Shown in pieces: positions 8,913-19,292 of a DNA stretch of 64,000 nt; position 1 is the first letter of the stretch; every line of letters begins with the position of its first letter. The notes below the pieces were generated by a model. It did no database searches and was not told the origin of the DNA. It worked only from the letters and a program-made list of their open reading frames with translations. The translations under genes and the position numbers were made by a program. The DNA comes from Pedobacter sp. PACM 27299 (GTDB taxonomy: Bacteria; Bacteroidota; Bacteroidia; Sphingobacteriales; Sphingobacteriaceae): positions 2,914,001 to 2,978,000 of the forward strand of contig NZ_CP012996.1 in NCBI RefSeq assembly GCF_001412655.1, given 5' to 3'.

Positions 8913-9494
8913 ATGATGAGCTGTGACCTACTATCCGATGCCGAATTGATAACTGCTTTAAAAGAAGGAGAAGAGCAGGCATTTGGCGAAATTTATGAAC
9001 GGTACTGGAAGGAGCTTTATCGAAAGGCAAATCATATACTTCAAGATCCAGATGCTGCAGTGGATGTGCTGCAGGATGTTTTTTTGAGTCTTTGGCAGCG
9101 ACGCGCGCAAGTAGATATTCAGGTCCTAAAACCCTACCTCCATCAGGCTTTAAGGTTTAGTGTGCTTAAAGCAATTCGCAAGCTTAAAACTGACCGGCAA
9201 TTTTATGAAAGATTAATGGAGGTGACTACGGAAATCATTTCGGAGAACCCTTTGCTCTTTAAAGAACAGCAACAGCTCATCCAAAACTTAATCGATAACC
9301 TTCCAGAAGACTGTAAGCAGGCCTTTCTCTTAAGCAGAGAGCAGGAAATGACCTATAAGCAGATTGCCAATCTCTTAAATATATCAGAAAAGACGGTCGA
9401 GAAAAGGATTTCTAAGTCCTTAAAAATGATTCGTGCAAGCCTGAATATAGAAACCTGTATCACCATTCTCTTATGGTATGAAATTCATAGATAA
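8913..9494 (+). CDS. ECF sigma-70 factor (FecI/Bacteroidota type)
   Basis: 193 residues. Region 2 is recognisable in FGEIYERYWKELYRKANHIL and DAAVDVLQDVFLSLWQRR. Region 4 appears in LPEDCKQAFLLSREQEMTYKQIANLLNISEKTVEKRISKSLKMI, a helix-turn-helix for -35 recognition. It directs RNA polymerase to the SusC/SusD pair downstream when released by the FecR-type protein encoded 57 bp later. The 74-bp gap and functional change from the eCIS genes mark a new transcription unit. Two adjacent ATG codons can start it (8913 or 8916). Confidence 0.9.
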   Translation: MMSCDLLSDAELITALKEGEEQAFGEIYERYWKELYRKANHILQDPDAAVDVLQDVFLSLWQRRAQVDIQVLKPYLHQALRFSVLKAIRKLKTDRQFYERLMEVTTEIISENPLLFKEQQQLIQNLIDNLPEDCKQAFLLSREQEMTYKQIANLLNISEKTVEKRISKSLKMIRASLNIETCITILLWYEIHR

Positions 9495-9551
9495 AAAAAA
9501 TGAAAAATCCGTAGGGTAGGAAGGAAGTTTTGGTACCTATAGATATAGCCT

Positions 9552-10703
9552 ATGGACAAGCACAATTTTTTAATCCTGATAGACCGCTATTTAGCCAATG
9601 AATCGAGTCCTGCGGAAATTCGGCTGCTGGAAGAATATTATGAAAGGATGGACCGTAAGGGTGCTGCAAAGAACTTTCAGGAACCTGATGGCATTGCGTT
9701 AAAAGCTGCAATTATGCAAAGTATAAAACAGGAACCTGTAAATGAGCACCATCCAAAGGTAAGTTATACTAGATTCTGGCTTGGTGCTGCAGCTTCCATT
9801 CTGGTCATTATAGGGATTGCCCGATTTATAAATCATAGGCCAGATCCGACTGCAAATCAACTGAATATTCCTGAAGTCGCTTGCTCGAAAGTAATCACAC
9901 CTGGAGGGAACAAGGCCAGATTGACCTTAAGTGATGGATCTATTTTAGACCTGGATCATATTGCTGATGGGGTTGTCGCAAAACAAGCGGGATTAACCAT
10001 AAAAAAAGACAGGGATGGCCAGCTGATTTATGTGGTGGCTGCCGGAAATCAGGAGCCCGATAATGGACAGATTCATTACCACACGATAGAGACACCCATT
10101 GGTGGGCAATATCAGGTTCGTTTGCCTGATGGAACAGCGGTTTGGCTCAATGCTTCTTCTTCATTGAAATATCCAGCGCAGTTTACTGGTACGGAACGTA
10201 AAGTGATGCTCAGCGGGGAAGCTTATTTTGAGGTGTCAAAAATGAAAGATAAGCCTTTTAAAGTGGTCACCGATAGAGAGATTGTAGAGGTCTATGGCAC
10301 TCATTTTAATGTAAATGCTTATGAAGATGAAAGGGTAACTAGAACTACTTTGCTGGAAGGCAGTGTAAAAGTTAGTCATGGAAACTATTCTGCCCTGTTA
10401 AAACCGGGTCAGCAATGCGGAATGGAGAATGGTGCTTTCCAGATTAAGACCGTGAAATTAAAGGGGATTGTAGATTGGAAAAACGGCTACTTCCTTTTCA
10501 AAGAAGATAAGATCTATGAGATCATGCGGAAACTATCACGCTGGTATAATATCGATCCTGAATATATTGGAAAATTAGATGACCTGAATTTTAGCGGTAA
10601 AATTTCCAGAACGAAAAACCTGAATGAAGTGCTGAAAGTTTTGGCGCTGACAGGTGATGTTAAATTTAAAGTGGAAGGAAGGAGGGTAACCGTTATGCCA
10701 TGA
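9552..10703 (+). CDS. FecR-family anti-sigma factor
   Basis: 383 residues with a cytoplasmic helical N-terminus (sigma-binding), one transmembrane helix at about 76-92 (WLGAAASILVIIGIARFI), and a periplasmic FecR domain with the hallmark TPIGGQYQVRLPDGTAVWLNA and LSGEAYFEVSKMKDKPFKV. The C-terminal ~70 residues match the DUF4974-type end of Bacteroidota FecR proteins. It holds the upstream ECF sigma factor inactive until the SusC-type receptor signals across the periplasm through its N-terminal STN domain. Confidence 0.92.
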   Translation: MDKHNFLILIDRYLANESSPAEIRLLEEYYERMDRKGAAKNFQEPDGIALKAAIMQSIKQEPVNEHHPKVSYTRFWLGAAASILVIIGIARFINHRPDPTANQLNIPEVACSKVITPGGNKARLTLSDGSILDLDHIADGVVAKQAGLTIKKDRDGQLIYVVAAGNQEPDNGQIHYHTIETPIGGQYQVRLPDGTAVWLNASSSLKYPAQFTGTERKVMLSGEAYFEVSKMKDKPFKVVTDREIVEVYGTHFNVNAYEDERVTRTTLLEGSVKVSHGNYSALLKPGQQCGMENGAFQIKTVKLKGIVDWKNGYFLFKEDKIYEIMRKLSRWYNIDPEYIGKLDDLNFSGKISRTKNLNEVLKVLALTGDVKFKVEGRRVTVMP

Positions 10704-10871
10704 TCCGGCCAGCTAGTAGTCAAAATAAACCCGAAAATGGGCTAACATTTCCGGGATAAAATTTGATTATGCTGTTTGCCGATACCAACAATTGCAAAAA
10801 TTAACCAAATAAACACCACGTGTCTGCTTGTTTAATGCGCTGAGTGTCAAACAACCTAACTAACCAAATGT

Positions 10872-13800
10872 ATGAAATTTTACGAGTTTAACTTATACAG
10901 GATTTCCTGTATAAAAGATAAAATTGCGCTCAAAATCAGGCTCTTTTCGCTCTTGATTTTAAGCTTCTCTGCACAGGCAAACGCCTCAGAATCAATACAG
11001 ATCACCTTGTCAGAAAAGAATGCTCCACTGGAAGCCGTACTGGAAAAAATAGGGGAGCAAAGTAATTATGATATCATTTTTAATTCTAACCTGATAAAAA
11101 AAGCAAAGCCCGTTACTGTTCATGCGAAAAATGTTCCTTTGCTGGACGTATTAGCAGAGTGCTTTCTGGAGCAGCCACTGGGTTATACAGTCTCCACTTC
11201 AACAATTGTCGTAAATGAGAAGAAGAATGTGGATATCACCATAACCGGTACGGTTAAAGATGCCTTAGGAAAACCTGTTCCGGGTGCATCTGTGATTGTA
11301 AAAGGGATTAAAGGAAGAGGTACCTCTACAAGTGCTAGCGGTAAATTCTCCCTGAGTGTACCGGAAAACGCTATACTGATGGTCTCCGCATTGGGATTTA
11401 CCCCTATTGAAGTGCCAGTAAACAATCGCAAAACCTTTGAAATTGTCATCAACGAAGAAAAAAATGACCTGAATGAAGTGGTCGTGGTCGGCTATGGAAC
11501 GATTGAAAAGAAAGACCTGACTAGTGCCGTATCTACGGTGAAACCGAAAGATTTTATTTCGGGCTCTGTAAACCCGCTGCTTTCGATACAAGGTAAGGTC
11601 CCGGGCTTAACCATCAGTTCATCCAATGGCAGCGATCCCAATGCCAGTGTATCTGTACAATTGCGTGGGGTCAATTCTATTAATGCCGGACAAGGGCCTT
11701 TAATCGTGATAGATGGGGTACCTGGTGGAAATATAAATTCTGTTGCCCGCGAAGATATAGAATCTATTAACGTTTTAAGGGATGCCTCCGCTGCTGCAAT
11801 TTATGGTACGAGGGCTTCTGGAGGGGTCATCCTGATTACCACTAAAAGAGCAAAAGTAGGTCCAGCTAATATCTCCTTGACCACCGAGCTGTTTACGGAA
11901 AGCATCCGCCGACGTCCGGAGTCTTTAAGCGGAGATGAGTTTGTTGAAAAAGGACTGGGTAATGATTTTGGTTCGCGCACAGATTGGTATAAAGAGGTGA
12001 CCAATACATCACCATTCAGTCAGCGGTATGTGTTAAACGCCAATGGCGGCAGCGAAAATGCACAGGTATATTCGACCCTGACTTATCGGAATGCTCAAGG
12101 TATTGCTATAGGTTCAGATAGAAAAGAAATCGGTGGAAGGATCAATACGATTTTCAAGTTCTTTAATGGAAGAGCGCAGCTGAGCACAAATGTCAGCTAT
12201 AATCATGTAGATGCCAATTTAACGGACAACAATATTTTTAATATGGCTCTGGTACTTAACCCCACTCAAACGCCATATAATGCCGCTGATATTACCGGTC
12301 TAAATGTGATGGTGGGAGGTTACGATTATTGGAACCCCTTAGCTGAAGTCAAGCTGCGTATAGATCAGAATCAGCTGAAGTATCTATTGGGGAGTTCAGT
12401 ATTGAAGGTTGATCTAACGAAAGACCTGTATACCTCAGCGATGATCGCGGTTAAAAACGACAGCGAAAATCCAATTTATTATCGCTCTTCACAGCATCGG
12501 ATTTCCAGAACTGATGGTGTAGACGGTTATGCCAGACAGGAATACAAACGTTTCACTGACCGAACTTTCGAATGGACTGCCAACTATAATAAGGTGATGG
12601 ATAAACATAGCATTAATGCAGTAGCAGGTTATTCTTATCAGGATTTTAACGGTCAGGGCTTTAAGGCGGAGAATTCTGATTTTTCGGTAGACGGTGTTGG
12701 CGAAAATGATTTGAACAATGGTACATTTCTAACCGATGGAAGAGCAGCTATGAGCTCTTTTAAGGATCCTAGTGTGAAGCTGATTGCTTTTTTTGGTCGG
12801 GTAAATTATGCTTATGATAATAAGTATATCATCACCGGAACATTAAGAAGAGAAGGCTCCTCTAAATTTGCTCCGGGTAAGCGATGGGGAACTTTTCCAG
12901 GGATATCGATGGCATGGCGTCTTTCTGAAGAACCTTTCATGAAAAGCCTGAAGTTTATCAACGACCTGAAAATCAGAGGAGGGTACGGCGAGACCGGGAA
13001 TGCTGATTTTAATGCGAATGTTGCGTACAGAATGTATGCCCCGGATGCCTGGTGGTTAGTGGATGGCCAATGGCAGCGTACGTATGGCGTTCGTCACAAC
13101 CAAAACCCTGACCTTAAATGGGAAGTTAAAAAGGAATATAGTATTGGGCTGGACTTTGCCTTGCTGAACAACAAAATCACCGGACGATTTGATGTCTATA
13201 AGCGTAAAGTAAATGACATCATCTATGATATTAATGTTTCTCAGCCACCTGCGATCTATGAAACTACCACGGTGAATATTGGCAGTATGCAAAACAAGGG
13301 TTTTGAGGTGGAGTTGAATTGGAATGCGGTAGACCGTGAAGATTTTAAATATACAACAGGAATAGTGATGTCGGGAAATAAAAGCAGCCTGACTTCTCTT
13401 TCTGGCAGTCAGACTTTTGCAGATAGAAAAAGTTTTCCAGCACCAGGATCTCCAGGAAATGCAGTCAGACTTTTTCCGGGCCATGATATTGGTGAGTTCT
13501 TCCTTTGGCGTGCTGCAGGCTTTACCCAGGAAGGGAATTGGATGCTTTATGATAAAGACGGACAAGCATTTGACGTGACAAAACGGTCTAAGACTATTGC
13601 CGACAAGGCCTTTGTAGGGAATGGGATTCCAAAAGTTATTCTTTCCTGGAACCATTCCATCGCCTATAAGAATTTTGATGCCAGTATTTACCTGAGAAGC
13701 TGGCTCGGATATGATGTGTTTAATATGATCAATATGTACTATAGCCTCCCAAATGTGCAGGGGCAAAACGTATTGCGTGAAGCTTTTGAAAAGCATAAAG

Positions 13801-14078
13801 ACATTAAAGGAGAGAAGGAATTGAGTGATTACTGGCTTGAAAAAGGGAATTTCCTGAAGGTAGATGCCATCAGTCTTGGCTATACTTTTAAGCAGAACCT
13901 GATTAAGCCCTTAAAGAACCTGAGAATATATGCTACGGGTAGAGATTTGTTTGTGCTCACTAAATACAGTGGCCTTGACCCGGAAGTAAATATCAATGGT
14001 CTTGATCCCGGCTTTGAAGAGCGAAATGCTTATCCTAAAACCAGGACCTTTATGTTCGGCATACAGGTAGGGCTTTAA
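10872..14078 (+). CDS. SusC/RagA-type TonB-dependent receptor with STN signalling domain
   Basis: 1068 residues, outer membrane. A signal sequence (IRLFSLLILSFSAQANA) is followed by an STN domain (~45-115, which contacts FecR), a carboxypeptidase-D regulatory-like beta domain (ITGTVKDALGKPVPGASV), a TonB plug with DLNEVVVVGYG and the LRGVNSINAGQGPLIVIDG segment, then the beta-barrel ending in a typical aromatic-containing strand. It imports oligosaccharide or a similar ligand with its SusD partner 46 bp downstream. The leader upstream contains the caacctaactaacc stretch also present in similar form before the second SusC gene. Substrate is not readable from sequence. Confidence 0.95.
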   Translation: MKFYEFNLYRISCIKDKIALKIRLFSLLILSFSAQANASESIQITLSEKNAPLEAVLEKIGEQSNYDIIFNSNLIKKAKPVTVHAKNVPLLDVLAECFLEQPLGYTVSTSTIVVNEKKNVDITITGTVKDALGKPVPGASVIVKGIKGRGTSTSASGKFSLSVPENAILMVSALGFTPIEVPVNNRKTFEIVINEEKNDLNEVVVVGYGTIEKKDLTSAVSTVKPKDFISGSVNPLLSIQGKVPGLTISSSNGSDPNASVSVQLRGVNSINAGQGPLIVIDGVPGGNINSVAREDIESINVLRDASAAAIYGTRASGGVILITTKRAKVGPANISLTTELFTESIRRRPESLSGDEFVEKGLGNDFGSRTDWYKEVTNTSPFSQRYVLNANGGSENAQVYSTLTYRNAQGIAIGSDRKEIGGRINTIFKFFNGRAQLSTNVSYNHVDANLTDNNIFNMALVLNPTQTPYNAADITGLNVMVGGYDYWNPLAEVKLRIDQNQLKYLLGSSVLKVDLTKDLYTSAMIAVKNDSENPIYYRSSQHRISRTDGVDGYARQEYKRFTDRTFEWTANYNKVMDKHSINAVAGYSYQDFNGQGFKAENSDFSVDGVGENDLNNGTFLTDGRAAMSSFKDPSVKLIAFFGRVNYAYDNKYIITGTLRREGSSKFAPGKRWGTFPGISMAWRLSEEPFMKSLKFINDLKIRGGYGETGNADFNANVAYRMYAPDAWWLVDGQWQRTYGVRHNQNPDLKWEVKKEYSIGLDFALLNNKITGRFDVYKRKVNDIIYDINVSQPPAIYETTTVNIGSMQNKGFEVELNWNAVDREDFKYTTGIVMSGNKSSLTSLSGSQTFADRKSFPAPGSPGNAVRLFPGHDIGEFFLWRAAGFTQEGNWMLYDKDGQAFDVTKRSKTIADKAFVGNGIPKVILSWNHSIAYKNFDASIYLRSWLGYDVFNMINMYYSLPNVQGQNVLREAFEKHKDIKGEKELSDYWLEKGNFLKVDAISLGYTFKQNLIKPLKNLRIYATGRDLFVLTKYSGLDPEVNINGLDPGFEERNAYPKTRTFMFGIQVGL

Positions 14079-14124
14079 TCCATGACGAATTCATAAATCT
14101 TTCATCAAACAAAAATATATTCTA

Positions 14125-15816
14125 ATGAAGAATAGCATCAATATAAAAATAGGAGTGCTGGTATTATTTCTGGTGATCTCCGGAGGATGTACGAAACTTG
14201 ATCAGCAGTTTTATGACAAGGTAACACCCGAGACTTTTTTCAAAAGTAAAAAAGACATCATGGCTGCCCTGTATAGGCCATTTACTCATGCCCGATGGTA
14301 TCTTGGTGATGACCGATGGAGGTTACAGGAATTTACAGCAGATAATTTTGCCATCACCACAAAAGGCCGTCACTGGTATAATGGCGGGGAAAATGAACGC
14401 TACCATTACCATCGCTGGACACCAGATGATAACTGGATTTGGGAAACATGGCGTGGGACCCTGATGGGAATCGCCCTTGCGCTGGATGCCAGAAATGATC
14501 TTGAAAAACTGGATTATACGAAATTTGCATTGAGCAAAGCTGATCAGGATGACCATGTGAATCAGCTGAACACCTTAATTGCATATTTCTACCTTCGGGG
14601 GCTGGATTTTTATGGGGGACTACCAATTTTCGATTCATTGGAGGAACAAGGTGTGTTGCGGAGTTCTGACCTGGAAACTTTTACCCATATTGAAACGCTT
14701 TTAAAGAATGCGATTGAAAAGCTGCCTGCAAAAAAAGCCGGAGATAAAGAAGAGGGAGCCATCCGAAAAGCAGGAGCAGCAGCCATGCTGGCCAGCTTGT
14801 ACTTTAATGCGGAAGCATATATTGGTCGGGATATGTTCGCACAATGCCAGCAGATTGCACAGGATATTGTTGACCATAAGTATGGACAGTATACGGTAGA
14901 TGCCACATGGAGCGGCCCGCATACTTTTACAAATGATAAATCGCCGGAAATTATCTGGTCAATCCCATCAGAGTTTAATAAACTCGAATACAATTGGTTT
15001 TATTCCAATTTCTATCATTATAACAGCAGGCAATATTTTGGTGTAGATATGGGCGCAGATAATGGCGGACACCTGACGCCATCTAGAAAACCTGATGGAA
15101 CGTTGTACAGTACAGACTTTAAACTGGGCGCTCCATTTGAGAAATTTGATGCCGGAGATCTTCGTAAAAAAGGATATAAATATCTTGGCAGTGGCAGGTA
15201 TGAAGGGATGTTTATTGTTGGACCACATTTAACGCCTGCAGGGGCGGCCATTAATGGAGGGGAAGAATACAAAGATAAACCATTGAATTTCGTTGATCAG
15301 GTAGGTCGTTTTTCTGAGGTTGGAACCGGAAAAAAATATGCTTCCGTCTCTGAACTTCCTTCAAAGATGTCGCAGGGAGAAGAAAATACTGGTGTGAGGC
15401 TGGTAAAAGTTCCTATTCCGGGTGATCAGGATAAGAGTTTGAGGTGGGCGGCTGATAATCCGGCAATCCGACTGACAGAGATCTATTATATGCTGGCAGA
15501 GTGTAAAATGCGCGCTGGCGATAAGGGAGCTGCAGCAACCTTGATTAATGAGGTAAGGAAGCGCGATTTTGCAAATGGAGTAGATCCTAATCCCGTAACT
15601 GTTGCCAATCTTGATGCCAATAGGATGCTGGACGAGTGGAGTATTGAATTTTTAGGAGAGGGTAGACGACGTACTGACCTGATTAGGTGGAAAATGTTTA
15701 CTGCGGGTACCTGGTGGGATCATCAGCCTTCTGGCTCAGACCATTTAAACAGGTTTCCTGTTCCTACAAAAGCGATTTCCGGAAATAACGGATTAAAACA
15801 AAATCCCGGATATTAA
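14125..15816 (+). CDS. SusD/RagB-type nutrient-binding lipoprotein
   Basis: 563 residues. A lipoprotein signal is visible (LVISGGC, with Cys as the +1 residue), followed by the SusD N-terminal LDQQFYDKVTPETFF and the helical TPR-like body with FLGEGRRRTDLIRWKMF near the C-terminus, the usual SusD signature. It caps the SusC barrel on the cell surface and binds ligand. No degradative enzyme follows this pair, so unlike the second PUL it gives no clue to the substrate. A strong terminator begins 23 bp after the stop codon. Confidence 0.94.
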   Translation: MKNSINIKIGVLVLFLVISGGCTKLDQQFYDKVTPETFFKSKKDIMAALYRPFTHARWYLGDDRWRLQEFTADNFAITTKGRHWYNGGENERYHYHRWTPDDNWIWETWRGTLMGIALALDARNDLEKLDYTKFALSKADQDDHVNQLNTLIAYFYLRGLDFYGGLPIFDSLEEQGVLRSSDLETFTHIETLLKNAIEKLPAKKAGDKEEGAIRKAGAAAMLASLYFNAEAYIGRDMFAQCQQIAQDIVDHKYGQYTVDATWSGPHTFTNDKSPEIIWSIPSEFNKLEYNWFYSNFYHYNSRQYFGVDMGADNGGHLTPSRKPDGTLYSTDFKLGAPFEKFDAGDLRKKGYKYLGSGRYEGMFIVGPHLTPAGAAINGGEEYKDKPLNFVDQVGRFSEVGTGKKYASVSELPSKMSQGEENTGVRLVKVPIPGDQDKSLRWAADNPAIRLTEIYYMLAECKMRAGDKGAAATLINEVRKRDFANGVDPNPVTVANLDANRMLDEWSIEFLGEGRRRTDLIRWKMFTAGTWWDHQPSGSDHLNRFPVPTKAISGNNGLKQNPGY

Positions 15817-15839
15817 GCTAGCTCATAATCATTCATTTA

Positions 15840-15877
15840 ATGCCCCTGGGATTTCATTAATTCAGGGGCATTTTTTT
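15840..15877 (+). terminator. Rho-independent terminator after SusD
   Basis: A 9-bp stem (atgcccctg paired with caggggcat) with a 14-base loop is followed by a run of T. It closes the sigma/FecR/SusC/SusD unit. Confidence 0.85.
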
Positions 15878-15908
15878 ATTAGTCAGGAATCTCATTACCT
15901 TGTAGCAG

Positions 15909-17441
15909 ATGAGTTTCAAAACGATCCTATCCGCTATTCTAGTGGCCATATTTGCTTTAATTGGTATGTTCTGTACGCAAAATGCAGATTTAAACTTGGC
16001 GTATGCAGCATTCTGCTGTTCAGCCTACGTAATTTTAATTGCACTGCTCTATTTTCATTTTAATACCATTCGTAGAAAGCTAAACCTGCTCCATCAGCCC
16101 AACATATTCTTTGAGCTTGCTTATGGATTTGTATTCTACCTCGCTTTTTTAATGTTCTTTCCCGTCTTACTTTTCATAGCTACAATCGGTGATGAGTATG
16201 AACATCGGCTGTATGCCGATTTAGGCAATGCCATCGTTGAAATGTTTCCATTGCTTTTAATTCTGAGTATTTTTCTAACGGTTTTTAGCAGTATCATTTT
16301 CGTATGGGCCATAAAATCATACAAAAGATTAGTGCCGGTTCTTATCGGTTATGTCATTTTGATGCCAATTATAGAAAGTGTTGCTTCTACAGGTCGGGAT
16401 CTTAAAAAATCGAAGCAAGCGGCAGAAGATATAGCTTATAACCTTAAAAATGGGGTCTATGAATGGCATGCAGCGATGAGTAACCCCGCGGCTTACCCTG
16501 TTCAATTGTACAAAGGGGTTTTTTCTTTTCCAAAAAGGGAACCCTATGAATTTACTTTTAACGAGGGTAATACGGTTAATTACGAAGCAAAATGGGGCGA
16601 TGATGGAAATGAGACCAGTAAGCAAAAGACCGTATTGCCCAATGGTCTGGATCTTACCTGGTATTCTTTTGCTGAAGACACTTTTTATCGGCTAAATACG
16701 CCTATAGATCAAGAAATGCTAAAGTTACTTTTCAGCAAACCTTATCTGGAAAAGAGAGCTAGCCGCAATTTTGAGGAAAAGTATGACGCGATCATTATGG
16801 GCTTTGCACCAGGTGGGGTAGTGGTGGTTTGGGCGGGCAGCACTGGTCGCCGTCAGCTAGAAATTGGCCATTATCAAGCTCGAAAAGTAAGGATAACTGA
16901 ACCTGTTTCTAAGGAGGAGCGCCTGGATTATAATGATGTTTTTAATCCGGAATGGAGAATCAAGGTGTTAACTGATAGTTCCATTATACCTTTAAAGATA
17001 CAGCGATTGACAAAAGATAAGCCCATTCCTTATGGCTATTGGGATACACTGCGAACAACTTACAATTGGAAACCTACATTCGTGATTTCTCCTGAAATAA
17101 AGGTTCATGATGCTGATTTTAGTTTTTACAATGCCGAACGCTATGTGTTTTTTGATGACAGTCTGCTACAGAACACGATAGAAAAACGGGGTGTTCCAGA
17201 AGAGGTATACCTCAAATGGTACGATGAAAATGGGAACAGATGCGCTGTGGATTTTGAATTTGATGAAGAGAAAACCTTTAAGCAATTTGATGACTTTTTT
17301 AACCGTCAAAAAAATAGCAGTGCAGCAGTAGAATTTAATATCGACCATAAAGCCAAAACGGCAACTGCAACGCTAAAAAACGGAAAGAACCAGCTCTTGC
17401 TTTTAGAAACTAAAATCATAGCGTATGGTAAAAATTACTAG
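15909..17441 (+). CDS. DUF2931-family membrane protein
   Basis: 510 residues. The N-terminal ~150 residues contain four or five hydrophobic helices. Residues ~185-300 match DUF2931 as I know it: YEWHAAMSNPAAYPVQLYKG, the VLPNGLDLTWYSFAEDTFYRLN block and an IMGFAPGGVVVVWAG strand. The C-terminal part carries a beta-rich segment with a DTLRTTYNWKPTF motif. Many DUF2931 proteins are lipoproteins; here the domain follows a membrane region, so it is likely displayed on the periplasmic side of the inner membrane. Function is unknown. Confidence 0.75.
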   Translation: MSFKTILSAILVAIFALIGMFCTQNADLNLAYAAFCCSAYVILIALLYFHFNTIRRKLNLLHQPNIFFELAYGFVFYLAFLMFFPVLLFIATIGDEYEHRLYADLGNAIVEMFPLLLILSIFLTVFSSIIFVWAIKSYKRLVPVLIGYVILMPIIESVASTGRDLKKSKQAAEDIAYNLKNGVYEWHAAMSNPAAYPVQLYKGVFSFPKREPYEFTFNEGNTVNYEAKWGDDGNETSKQKTVLPNGLDLTWYSFAEDTFYRLNTPIDQEMLKLLFSKPYLEKRASRNFEEKYDAIIMGFAPGGVVVVWAGSTGRRQLEIGHYQARKVRITEPVSKEERLDYNDVFNPEWRIKVLTDSSIIPLKIQRLTKDKPIPYGYWDTLRTTYNWKPTFVISPEIKVHDADFSFYNAERYVFFDDSLLQNTIEKRGVPEEVYLKWYDENGNRCAVDFEFDEEKTFKQFDDFFNRQKNSSAAVEFNIDHKAKTATATLKNGKNQLLLLETKIIAYGKNY

Positions 17442-17494
17442 TCAATTATTTGTTGTCACTTTATTTATGTAGTTTTATTCTAAATATTAAATAT

Positions 17495-17695
17495 ATGTTC
17501 CTAATCGCTGTGGGTAGTGTTGAAATTGTATTAATACTATTAGTGCTCTCTATATTATGGGCATTAGGGCGTTATGCCAGAGATACTCGTATAGGCTTTG
17601 GTGGTGGTGTTTTGCTCGGGGTTTTATTTACACCAATCATCGCTTTTCTTATTTTATCTATTCTAAAGTCTCAAAGATCTGCAAGATTTCAATGA
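17495..17695 (+). CDS. Small two-helix membrane protein
   Basis: 66 residues from the ATG at 17495; a TTG 45 bases upstream is in frame but would add an unlikely leader. Two hydrophobic helices (IVLILLVLSILWALG and GVLFTPIIAFLILSILK) are separated by a loop RYARDTRIGFGGG. It sits between the DUF2931 gene and the carboxylesterase gene on the same strand. No family recognised. Confidence 0.55.
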   Translation: MFLIAVGSVEIVLILLVLSILWALGRYARDTRIGFGGGVLLGVLFTPIIAFLILSILKSQRSARFQ

Positions 17696-17730
17696 TGTTT
17701 AGTTTTTAGCTCAACAGGATAAAATTAGCC

Positions 17731-19263
17731 ATGAAGCAGCATTTCAACTTTTTTACCATTGTATTTCTCCTTGCATTATGCAGTTCTTTGTGTTTTTCCA
17801 TAGCGGGATTTTGTCAGAATAAACTCATTGTTAAAACAAAAAATGGCTATGTAAAAGGACGTTTAGAAGACCGTTCCCTGGTATTTAAAGGGCTGCCTTA
17901 CGCTGCAGCACCTGTTGGATCTTTACGTTTCAAACCGCCGCAGGCAGCGAAATCTTGGAGGGATACTTTAAATTGCCTGGAATTTGGGCCAATTGCGGCA
18001 CAATTTGGAACCGCTCTTTCCCCCCTAAAAGGCGATGAAGATTGCCTTCGATTGAATATCTACAAACCCGACATTACTACAAAAAAGAAGCTGCCGGTAG
18101 TGGTTTGGATCCATGGAGGTGCGATGACAGGCGGTTCAGGTATGTTCCAGAACGGTCATGCCTTTTCGGATAGAGACAGTATCATTACGATCACCATTAA
18201 CTACAGACTAGGGGTATTTGGCTTTCTATATCTGGGCGATATTGATCCGAAGCTAAAAACCTCGGGTAATAATGGTTTGCAGGACTGTATCATGGCACTT
18301 CAATGGATCAAAGAAAATATCTCTGCATTTGGTGGTGATGTTTCGCGTATTACCGTAATGGGGGAGTCTGCCGGTGCAAAATTAGCCAGCACACTTTTGG
18401 TATCTCCTAAGGCTAAAGGTAAATTCCAGCAGCTGATTCTGGAAAGCGGAAGTGTACAATGCATCCGTGATTCTGTGACCGCTAAAGAAATCCGGAAAAG
18501 GTTATTGACTATCTTAAATATTGAGGATCCATCTCAATTGTTAAACCTGCCAGCCGAAGCGTTAATTAAAGCACAGGCTTTAGTTTGCAATGGTGCTGCG
18601 GGAACTAATTATTTTGGTCCTGTTGAGGATGGTATGGTCATCAAAGGTGATCCATACGAAGTGATCAGCGAGCAGTCAGATCAGCAGGTCAAACTATTGA
18701 TTGGGACGAATAAAGAGGAGAGTGTGATGTTTATGGAGATGGATAAGCGTCTTTACCATCCCGCTCCCGAAGTTTTAAGTGCCTGGTTTGGCAAAAACTC
18801 TCCTTTAGTGCTGACTGCTTATCAGGATGCAATTAAAGTGGGCTCGGCCGACTCTATAAAGATTCACATCCTGACCCAATACATGTATCAGATGCATTCT
18901 TACCGTCTGGCAGAGGCGCTGGCTAAAGCTCGCCGAGAAGTCTGGATGTATCGTTTTGACTATGATCAGGATGGTTCGCCAGCATCACATGCCAAGGAGT
19001 TGTCTTTTATCTGGTCTTTAGATGCTGATAAACCTGATAAAGGTTTGGATGGCCGTCAAAAATTAACTTATCAGATGCACAGCGCCTGGGTGAACTTTAT
19101 AAAATCGGGCTCTCCAGGACAGATTAATGAGCATGACTGGCTCCCTTATCAATTCGATCATAAAAATGTGATGCGGTTTGATGCGATCTCTAGGCCAGTC
19201 TTATTTGAAACTATTTTTAATGACGAGAATTATCCAAGTGCTGGATTTATACTCGATAACTGA
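17731..19263 (+). CDS. Secreted type-B carboxylesterase
   Basis: 510 residues of the alpha/beta-hydrolase carboxylesterase (COesterase) family. A signal peptide is followed by the N-terminal GLPYAAAPVGSLRFKPPQ, the oxyanion region VWIHGGAMTGGSG, and the nucleophile elbow GESAGA with Ser213. The acid is probably Glu329 or Glu330 (GTNKEES) and the base His420 in SHAKEL. It would hydrolyse ester substrates in the periplasm. A secreted RidA-like gene follows 29 bp downstream. Confidence 0.92.
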   Translation: MKQHFNFFTIVFLLALCSSLCFSIAGFCQNKLIVKTKNGYVKGRLEDRSLVFKGLPYAAAPVGSLRFKPPQAAKSWRDTLNCLEFGPIAAQFGTALSPLKGDEDCLRLNIYKPDITTKKKLPVVVWIHGGAMTGGSGMFQNGHAFSDRDSIITITINYRLGVFGFLYLGDIDPKLKTSGNNGLQDCIMALQWIKENISAFGGDVSRITVMGESAGAKLASTLLVSPKAKGKFQQLILESGSVQCIRDSVTAKEIRKRLLTILNIEDPSQLLNLPAEALIKAQALVCNGAAGTNYFGPVEDGMVIKGDPYEVISEQSDQQVKLLIGTNKEESVMFMEMDKRLYHPAPEVLSAWFGKNSPLVLTAYQDAIKVGSADSIKIHILTQYMYQMHSYRLAEALAKARREVWMYRFDYDQDGSPASHAKELSFIWSLDADKPDKGLDGRQKLTYQMHSAWVNFIKSGSPGQINEHDWLPYQFDHKNVMRFDAISRPVLFETIFNDENYPSAGFILDN

Positions 19264-19292
19264 TTTTTAAATTCAAATTTAAACACTCTTTT

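Noticed and set aside
13056..13796. 246-codon minus-strand ORF
   Set aside because: Lies fully inside the SusC barrel region in antisense; Cys/His-rich random-looking sequence with no motif. Shadow.
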